Source: DATKWV01 sp035529405 (GTDB taxonomy: Bacteria; Planctomycetota; Phycisphaerae; Sedimentisphaerales; Anaerobacaceae). Taken from it: DNA of 5,531 bases. The notes under the pieces are model-generated. The model saw only the letters and a program-made list of their open reading frames with translations, was not told the DNA's origin and ran no database searches. The translations under genes and the position numbers were made by a program. Positions 1 through 4,046 of the stretch are shown piece after piece. The stretch covers positions 1-5,531 of the forward strand of contig DATKWV010000196.1 of the NCBI GenBank assembly GCA_035529405.1, written 5' to 3'. The first letter of the stretch is position 1; each line of letters begins with the position of its first letter.

Positions 1-48
1 CTCATTGCACAAAAATTCGAGTGGTTTTTGAAGAGGATTTTCGAATAG
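1..48 (+). CDS. mrpE: C-terminal end of a probable MrpE-type antiporter subunit (partial)
   Basis: An open frame enters from the left edge and ends at TAG 46-48, giving the 15-residue tail LIAQKFEWFLKRIFE. The stop lies 13 bases before the start of mrpF, and the order E-F-G is the conserved order of Mrp antiporter and Mrp-linked hydrogenase clusters. A basic/aromatic amphipathic C-terminus after the last membrane helix suits MrpE (MbhA in archaeal hydrogenases). The identity is inferred from position: 15 residues are too few to recognise the family from sequence alone. The rest of the gene is outside the window. Confidence 0.5.
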   Translation, partial: LIAQKFEWFLKRIFE

Positions 49-49
49 A

Positions 50-55
50 AAAGGG
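50..55 (+). promoter_or_regulatory. Ribosome binding site of mrpF
   Basis: AAAGGG ends 6 bases before the ATG at 62. It fixes that start and lies directly behind the stop of the preceding gene, so translation is probably coupled along the operon. Confidence 0.5.
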
Positions 56-61
56 TGTCTT

Positions 62-319
62 ATGATAGGACTATTCTACGGCGGACTGCTTGTGTGTTGT
101 TTCCTGTGTCTGTACCGCATAGGTCGCGGCCCCAGCGCCCCTGACAGAACAGTTGCTATCGATATACTGGGCATTGTTATTGTAGGCTTTTGCGCAATTC
201 TCGGCATGGATGCCAATAAAGACTTTTATATTAACATTGCCCTGGCGTGGTCTTTGCTGAGCTTTATCGGCACCATAGCCCTGGCAAAGTTTTTGGAGGG
301 CAGAAGTTTCGATGATTGA
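62..319 (+). CDS. mrpF: MrpF/MnhF-type cation antiporter subunit (hydrogenase-linked)
   Basis: An 85-residue integral membrane protein with three hydrophobic segments at about 2-19, 32-50 and 56-77. The family signature is clear: GPSAPDR at 23-29 followed by the conserved acidic residue D34 in the start of helix 2, and the helix 3 block SLLSFIGTIALAKFLEG at 64-80. Length is normal for MrpF (about 85-95 residues). Mrp subunits form a multi-subunit membrane complex that exchanges Na+ for H+, and homologues (MbhB) form the ion-translocating half of archaeal membrane-bound hydrogenases. Linkage to a ferredoxin subunit and a hydrogenase protease favours the hydrogenase-associated version over a stand-alone antiporter. 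The stop overlaps the start of mrpG by 8 bases. MrpF family assignment is firm; the hydrogenase link is inferred from context. Confidence 0.92.
   Translation: MIGLFYGGLLVCCFLCLYRIGRGPSAPDRTVAIDILGIVIVGFCAILGMDANKDFYINIALAWSLLSFIGTIALAKFLEGRSFDD
295..300 (+). promoter_or_regulatory. Ribosome binding site of mrpG inside mrpF
   Basis: GGAGGG lies within the last codons of mrpF, 11 bases before the ATG at 312. It supports the overlapping start and translational coupling of the two subunits. Confidence 0.6.
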
Positions 320-650
320 TATTGCAGGATACATATTGATAATCGTAGGCATTTTATTTAACCTGTGCGGGTGTATAGGACTTGTTCGGTTCCCTGATGT
401 TTATAATCGTCTTCAGGCGTCAACAAAGTGTGTAACGCTGGGCACCATACTGTTATTGTTTGGTGTGGCGTTAGTTAGTGGTTTAGGCGCCACCAGTGCC
501 AAAGCAATAATCTGCGCTGTGTTCATACTTATAACCTCACCCACGGCTGCACATGCAATTGCCAAAGGCGCTTACGCTTCCGGCGTAAAATTATGGGAAA
601 ACAGCGTTGTTGACAAATACGCTGAAAATAACCCGACAAAAACTGAATAG
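312..650 (+). CDS. mrpG: MrpG/MnhG-type cation antiporter subunit (hydrogenase-linked)
   Basis: A 112-residue protein with three predicted membrane helices at about 5-25, 42-59 and 64-82. The hallmark block GLVRFPDVYNRLQASTK (23-39) then CVTLG (40-44) sits between helices 1 and 2, and TSPTAAHAIAKGAY (75-88) closes helix 3; both are diagnostic of the MrpG/PhaG family. Many stand-alone MrpG proteins carry RLHA in the first block, whereas this one has RLQA (Q35). I recall that form from hydrogenase-linked members but cannot verify it here. The C-terminal 20 or so residues are polar. The gene overlaps mrpF and is followed after 29 bases by the ferredoxin subunit, so it is an inner member of the operon. 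It should sit in the same membrane module as MrpE and MrpF. Confidence 0.92.
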   Translation: MIDIAGYILIIVGILFNLCGCIGLVRFPDVYNRLQASTKCVTLGTILLLFGVALVSGLGATSAKAIICAVFILITSPTAAHAIAKGAYASGVKLWENSVVDKYAENNPTKTE

Positions 651-666
651 TCAATCGGTTAATTGT

Positions 667-672
667 AAGGAG
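667..672 (+). promoter_or_regulatory. Strong ribosome binding site deciding a TTG start
   Basis: AAGGAG is placed 7 bases before TTG 680. No in-frame ATG or GTG lies at a suitable distance, so this site is the main reason to accept the rare TTG start of the ferredoxin gene. Confidence 0.75.
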
Positions 673-679
673 TTCGAAA

Positions 680-1291
680 TTGCGTTTGCCCAAACTAAGA
701 GAATTAAAAGAAGCAGTCACAGCCGTCCTGTCGCCTCGTTTCACTACAAGATTTCCAGCCGAGGACTGCGTGGTACCCGAAAAGTACAGGGGCAAACCGG
801 AATTTGACCTTGATACCTGTATCGGCTGCGGTGCCTGCGTAAACGTGTGCCCAACCAAAGCACTGACTCAAATTGACGACACCACCGCCGGAACGCCGGT
901 AAGAAAAATTACTCTCCGCTACGACACATGTATTTTTTGCGGCAATTGCAGCGAAAATTGCACAACCGAAGACGGCATAAAGCTCTCAAACAAATGGGAC
1001 TTGGCCACTCTCGACAGGGAAACCACAGTCGAAACTCACGAATACCCGCTGCAGTTGTGTGAAAAATGCGGCGCGGTAATAGGTACAAAAAAACATCTCA
1101 CCTGGCTTTACGAAAAACTGGGGCCTTTAGCCTACACGAATCCGTCACTGGTAATAGCAAAAAGCAGCGACCTTACTGCAGGTAGCGCCGCTGTCGCCCC
1201 CCAGCCGCAGGGCAAACCTTGCCCCGAAACCAGCGACTTTGCGCGAATTCTGTGTCCCAGCTGCAAATATCAGGTAAATATTTCCCAGTAG
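680..1291 (+). CDS. HycF/NuoI-like polyferredoxin subunit of a group 4 [NiFe]-hydrogenase
   Basis: A 203-residue soluble protein read from a TTG start behind a strong Shine-Dalgarno. Two classic [4Fe-4S] motifs are seen: C47-x2-C50-x2-C53-x3-C57-P and C84-x2-C87-x2-C90-x3-C94. The second lacks the usual Pro after its last Cys (Thr instead). Just before the first motif is RGKPE (37-41), also found in E. coli HycF. A C-terminal part holds C127-x2-C130 and C192-x2-C195, a pair-of-pairs layout like the C-terminal metal site of HycF; C30 and C181 are additional cysteines. There are no membrane helices. The protein most likely wires electrons from ferredoxin or formate oxidation to the hydrogenase small subunit on the cytoplasmic face. 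A NuoI-like subunit of a related Mrp complex is the alternative, but the adjacent hydrogenase protease argues for hydrogenase. The linker at about 160-185 is Ala/Pro-rich and looks poorly conserved. Confidence 0.85.
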   Translation: MRLPKLRELKEAVTAVLSPRFTTRFPAEDCVVPEKYRGKPEFDLDTCIGCGACVNVCPTKALTQIDDTTAGTPVRKITLRYDTCIFCGNCSENCTTEDGIKLSNKWDLATLDRETTVETHEYPLQLCEKCGAVIGTKKHLTWLYEKLGPLAYTNPSLVIAKSSDLTAGSAAVAPQPQGKPCPETSDFARILCPSCKYQVNISQ

Positions 1292-1297
1292 AATCCT

Positions 1298-1783
1298 ATG
1301 GGTGCCGCAGAATCACTTTTGGGCCGGCTCAATGAGCTGCGCAATTCAAAAACTTTAATCGTTGGAATTGGCAGCACATTAAGAGGTGACGACGGCCTGG
1401 CCCCGTTGCTTTGCGAAAAACTAAAGGGCAAAACCTGCGCTGACGTAATCGACACCGGTACGGTCCCCGAAAATTATATTCAGCAAATCGTAAAACGAAG
1501 ACCCCGCAATCTGGTTATTGTTGACGCCGTTGACCTTGGGGCTGAACCCGGTACAATAAAAATAGTGGAACCTGTGCAGCTGGATTCGATGATTATTTCC
1601 ACACACACGCTTTCGCCCAAAGTTTTTATTGACCTGCTCGGCCGACAGATTGATGTCAATATATTTTTTATCGGTGTGCAGCCGGCACAATGCGGCCTGG
1701 GGCAATCCTTATCTACCGAGGCAACCTGCGCGGTTGAGCAACTCAAAGATATAATTACGGAAATTTTCCCGCCGCAACCGTAA
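1298..1783 (+). CDS. hycI: HycI-type [NiFe]-hydrogenase maturation endopeptidase
   Basis: A 161-residue member of the HyaD/HybD/HycI protease family (peptidase family M52). It cleaves the C-terminal extension of the hydrogenase large subunit once nickel is in place. Seen in the sequence: VGIGSTLRGDDG at 22-33, DTGTVPEN at 52-59, NLVIVDAVDLGAEPG at 71-85, STHTLSP at 101-107, and FIGVQPA late in the chain. By comparison with HycI and HybD the nickel-sensing ligands would be D32, D76 and H103, all present, so the enzyme should be active. VPEN, DLG-x-x-PG and the TH motif resemble HycI (group 4 hydrogenase 3) more than HybD. The start lies 6 bases after the ferredoxin stop with no convincing Shine-Dalgarno, so translation is probably coupled. 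The first 17 residues extend beyond the usual N-terminus, and a TTG at 1319 is a less likely alternative start. Confidence 0.93.
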   Translation: MGAAESLLGRLNELRNSKTLIVGIGSTLRGDDGLAPLLCEKLKGKTCADVIDTGTVPENYIQQIVKRRPRNLVIVDAVDLGAEPGTIKIVEPVQLDSMIISTHTLSPKVFIDLLGRQIDVNIFFIGVQPAQCGLGQSLSTEATCAVEQLKDIITEIFPPQP

Positions 1784-1835
1784 AATAACGAAGGATGCCG
1801 TCGGTTTTCCGCGCTGCATAAAAAGCTCAAGAATC

Positions 1836-1842
1836 AAAGGAG
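1836..1842 (+). promoter_or_regulatory. Ribosome binding site of the DUF2238-like gene
   Basis: AAAGGAG lies 6 bases before ATG 1849, near-ideal sequence and spacing. No convincing promoter is visible in the 65-base gap after the protease gene, so read-through from the hydrogenase operon is plausible. Confidence 0.7.
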
Positions 1843-1848
1843 ACATAA

Positions 1849-2463
1849 ATGAGAATAACAAGGACGCAAACAGCCCTTTTGATTTTCAATGTTGCTTACC
1901 TGCTGGTTTTCGGGCTTTTGTTTTCGGGCAGAAAAAACTACGAGTTTTTGATTTACGTCAGTGTGGTGGCTTTCTTCGTAGTCTTCGTTGCCTTTTTGCA
2001 TCTTAAATACAATTTCACCACCGGTTTACTGACGGGCCTTACGATATGGGGACTATTGCATATGCTTGGGGGCTTTATTGTCATAGACGGAAACGTTTTG
2101 TACGCATATGAGTTGATTGGGGGCGTCATAAAGTTTGACAAGGCGGTTCATATGTTCGGTTTCGGCTGCGCGACTTTGCTGGGGTATTATGTTTTGCAGC
2201 AGCATTTAAACGCAAAGCCGGGCTGGGCGGCCGTGTCGGTTTTGGCCGTTCTTACAGGTATGGGCATCGGCGCCTTGAATGAAATCATCGAATTCGCTGC
2301 GGTTCTGACTATACCCGAAACAAATGTCGGCGGCTACCAAAACACGATGTGGGACATGGTGTCAAACACCATCGGGGCAATAACGGCTGTAATCTATGTC
2401 GGTATCAAAAGAACAAAAAGACAAAAGACAGCCGAACAGGTTTGCATTGACGCGCAACCGTAA
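1849..2463 (+). CDS. Polytopic membrane protein, DUF2238/YjdF-like
   Basis: A 204-residue protein with about six hydrophobic segments: roughly 7-26, 31-51, 57-79, 99-118, 126-146 and 171-186. Conserved polar residues sit in or next to membrane helices: D97 and H101 (FDKAVH), E145 and E148 (ALNEIIEF), D169 and N173 (WDMVSNTIGA). This spacing of D..H, E..E and D..N, followed by GA, matches my recollection of the DUF2238/YjdF inner-membrane family, whose biochemical role is unknown; the acidic/His set could bind a metal or form a polar active site within the membrane. It follows the hydrogenase protease by 65 bases on the same strand with its own strong Shine-Dalgarno. Membership of the hydrogenase operon is possible but not shown. 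The basic C-terminus (KRTKRQK, 187-193) is likely cytoplasmic by the positive-inside rule. Confidence 0.7.
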   Translation: MRITRTQTALLIFNVAYLLVFGLLFSGRKNYEFLIYVSVVAFFVVFVAFLHLKYNFTTGLLTGLTIWGLLHMLGGFIVIDGNVLYAYELIGGVIKFDKAVHMFGFGCATLLGYYVLQQHLNAKPGWAAVSVLAVLTGMGIGALNEIIEFAAVLTIPETNVGGYQNTMWDMVSNTIGAITAVIYVGIKRTKRQKTAEQVCIDAQP

Positions 2464-2476
2464 ACGACGTATTCAA

Positions 2477-2501
2477 CTTAAATTCATTAATTGATTTCAA
2501 G
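2477..2501. terminator. Weak AT-rich inverted repeat at the convergent gene ends
   Basis: CTTAAATTCA (2477-2486) and TGATTTCAAG (2492-2501) can pair at 8 of 10 positions across a 5-base loop, between the stop of the + strand membrane protein and the stop of the - strand DUF2961 gene. It overlaps the end of the latter. The stem is AT-rich and has no T-run on either side, so it would be at best a weak bidirectional terminator. Confidence 0.2.
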
Positions 2502-3674
2502 CTCATCCCTGTCCGGCAGCCTGGGAAAAGCCGCGTGGGGTTCGGTCTGATACCAAAAGGCCACTGAAGAAATATCGTCCTGCAGGGGCAGATACTTGCC
2601 CTTGAAGGCGCTGTGCCAGCCCAGGGCCTGTATGGTTACCTTCAGTTCCTTTTCAAACCGGACCGGGTCCATAACGTGCCAGCGATACATCCCGAATCGT
2701 GTCTGCGATTTGTCAAAGCCATCCGGTTTTATCGCGTAAAAACCCGCATACGGGGTGGTGTAGTCTTTATATTCGAGCTTGCCTTCGTCGTTCTTGACGG
2801 CAAAGCAATACGAGCCGCAAAAATAGTCCTCGGTGCCGGTGCCGCAGATTGTCGGAAATTCACTGTCGCCGTCCATATAAAACTTAATCTCGCCTTCGCC
2901 CCACCACCCGTTATTATTCGAGCCCCAGGCCAGATACGTACCGACATAGTGTCCCTTTCCCCTTATACCATCAACAATGGTATAGTCCTGCTTGTACGGT
3001 AAAGGGTTTGTTCTGCGAAACTGGGCATGAAAGTACGCCGCGTTATCAGGCACATCGGTAAGTGTATAGTTAATCTGGTAATAGACGTTTATCCGTTCCC
3101 GGGCTATGTTCTCCAGGGTTATCCTGCATTTCTTGGCAAAAGGCATAACCCAGTAACAGTTCAAGGCACTGCCTGGATTGACACAAACAGCCAGCGACGA
3201 AATCTGCTTAAAATCTCCCCAGCCCACCCCAAAAAAATCCCCTATGGGAACTTCCACCGAAGGCTGCTTCTCATTGTCCCAGTATATGCGAAGAATAGAC
3301 AGCCGCCAGTGACCTCTTGGAGTCATCCATATCTGCTGGATAGCGCCGGGCCCGTCGATTTCTGCAAGGGTAAAAGTTGTATCCGGTTCTATCCAAACAT
3401 AGGGATTTACCTTCCAGCCGGTCCCAAGGTCCTGTGCTGCTTTGCCGGCTGTGCCTTCCTGAAGTGCTGCCATACCGCCTTTGCCCTTTTCGCCTGTAAA
3501 ATTTTCCGGACTGATTGACCGCGTTTTCGCATCCGACAGCAAAGGCAAATTGCCCATGTTCATATATAATCCGTTGAATTTGTTATCCCGCCCGTAAAGC
3601 TGCGCCGAGGCCGGAAAAACCGCGCATAAAAAACTGCAAATTACCAATATGCTGACTGTGTTCAATTTTCTCAT
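2487..3674 (-). CDS. Secreted DUF2961 protein (glycoside hydrolase family 172-type)
   Basis: A 395-residue exported protein. Residues 1-24 form a Sec signal peptide: basic MRKLN, hydrophobic core to about F20, then PASA with probable cleavage before Q25; no lipobox. The mature part fits DUF2961: WIEPDTTFTLAEIDGPGAIQQIWMT near 94-118, DFFGVGWGDF at 146-155, and the core block GWWGEGEIKFYMDGD (256-270) followed by GTGTEDYF (278-285). DUF2961 is classified as GH172, whose characterised members act on fructofuranose and D-arabinofuranose linkages using two Glu residues. E262 (or E260) and E282 in the core block are my candidate catalytic pair. Several Cys occur in the mature chain (for example C164, C173, C183, C277, C286, C290). 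The true substrate is not predictable. It stands alone on its strand, convergent with the membrane-protein gene, with no sugar-related neighbour. The start is fixed by GGGAGG 8 bases upstream. Confidence 0.88.
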   Translation of the reverse strand: MRKLNTVSILVICSFLCAVFPASAQLYGRDNKFNGLYMNMGNLPLLSDAKTRSISPENFTGEKGKGGMAALQEGTAGKAAQDLGTGWKVNPYVWIEPDTTFTLAEIDGPGAIQQIWMTPRGHWRLSILRIYWDNEKQPSVEVPIGDFFGVGWGDFKQISSLAVCVNPGSALNCYWVMPFAKKCRITLENIARERINVYYQINYTLTDVPDNAAYFHAQFRRTNPLPYKQDYTIVDGIRGKGHYVGTYLAWGSNNNGWWGEGEIKFYMDGDSEFPTICGTGTEDYFCGSYCFAVKNDEGKLEYKDYTTPYAGFYAIKPDGFDKSQTRFGMYRWHVMDPVRFEKELKVTIQALGWHSAFKGKYLPLQDDISSVAFWYQTEPHAAFPRLPDRDELEIN

Positions 3675-3682
3675 AAACTAAT

Positions 3683-3688
3683 CCTCCC
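3683..3688 (-). promoter_or_regulatory. Ribosome binding site of the DUF2961 gene
   Basis: On the - strand GGGAGG stands 8 bases before the ATG at 3674, which supports that start and hence the signal peptide. Confidence 0.7.
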
Positions 3689-3700
3689 GATTGTTCGGCA

Positions 3701-3706
3701 TTTATA
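3701..3706 (-). promoter_or_regulatory. Possible -10 box for the DUF2961 gene
   Basis: TATAAA on the - strand lies about 27 bases before the start codon, just upstream of the Shine-Dalgarno. The matching -35 position (ATTTCA at a 17-base spacing) is poor, so the promoter would be weak or activator-dependent. Speculative. Confidence 0.25.
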
Positions 3707-3918
3707 CAATTATTCTTTCCCGCTGAAATTTTGCTATAGCTGCCCGCTCCGCATCTAAGCTTTTTGGTGCTTTTTTGCCAAAAGCCCCTGCAATAGTATA
3801 AGCAACCGGCTATTTTGCAAGAAAAACTCGGTATAAATGTCCGACGGTCTATTCCGGAAAGGCCTTTTAACAACGGCACAGCGGAGGATTTTTTGTGCTC
3901 TACTTAATTCAACATATA

Positions 3919-3946
3919 TTGCTAAACACGGCAAATCTTTTATAAT
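3919..3946 (+). promoter_or_regulatory. Sigma70-like promoter of the coiled-coil/HEAT gene
   Basis: A perfect -10 box TATAAT (3941-3946) is preceded by TTGCTA (3919-3924, four of six matches to TTGACA) with a 16-base spacer. Transcription would start near 3953, leaving a leader of about 95 bases before ATG 4047. The boxes lie in an AT-rich dip of an otherwise GC-balanced region. Confidence 0.55.
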
Positions 3947-4003
3947 AAGAACCGGCGCATGGTCTTTCGGGGTATAAGCACCTTGAATGTTATATCCGGC
4001 CGA

Positions 4004-4019
4004 ATTGCCGTCCGGCAAT
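4004..4019 (+). repeat. Short perfect inverted repeat in the presumed leader
   Basis: ATTGCC (4004-4009) and GGCAAT (4014-4019) flank GTCC, so the transcript can form a 6-base-pair stem with a 4-base loop about 27 bases before the start codon. It may be an operator half-site pair or a leader hairpin. Its presence here also argues that the in-frame upstream ATG at 3987 is not the true start. Confidence 0.4.
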
Positions 4020-4046
4020 CGACGGAAGAAAACCGGGGTAACAATA

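Larger units (their letters stand above)
3675..4046. other. Divergent intergenic region (372 bases)
   Basis: This stretch separates the starts of the - strand DUF2961 gene and the + strand coiled-coil/HEAT gene. It contains a possible leftward -10 box, an A/T-rich imperfect hairpin near 3759-3785, a 10-base perfect palindrome (AAAGGCCTTT, 3858-3867), a rightward sigma70-like promoter (3919-3946), and a hairpin at 4004-4019 ahead of the second gene. I see no convincing protein-coding gene, tRNA or known riboswitch in it. Confidence 0.6.

Noticed and set aside
1298..1321. Alternative TTG start of the protease at 1319.
   Set aside because: It has no Shine-Dalgarno, and ATG 1298 sits 6 bases after the preceding stop, an ideal position for coupled re-initiation.
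1771..2466. Shared string GCAACCGTAAA at the 3' ends of the protease gene and the DUF2238-like gene.
   Set aside because: Only 11 bases, each encoding a similar Gln-Pro-stop ending; no wider similarity around the two copies, so chance is the simplest explanation.
3759..3785. Imperfect hairpin (GCTTTTTGG with CCAAAAGC) resembling a terminator.
   Set aside because: It lies between two divergent gene starts, so no transcript needs ending there, and the second arm is not followed by a T-run on either strand.
3987..4046. In-frame upstream ATG extending the HEAT protein by 20 residues.
   Set aside because: Its nearest purine-rich stretch is about 14 bases away, the extension includes a perfect inverted repeat typical of non-coding leader, and ATG 4047 has a better placed GGGG.
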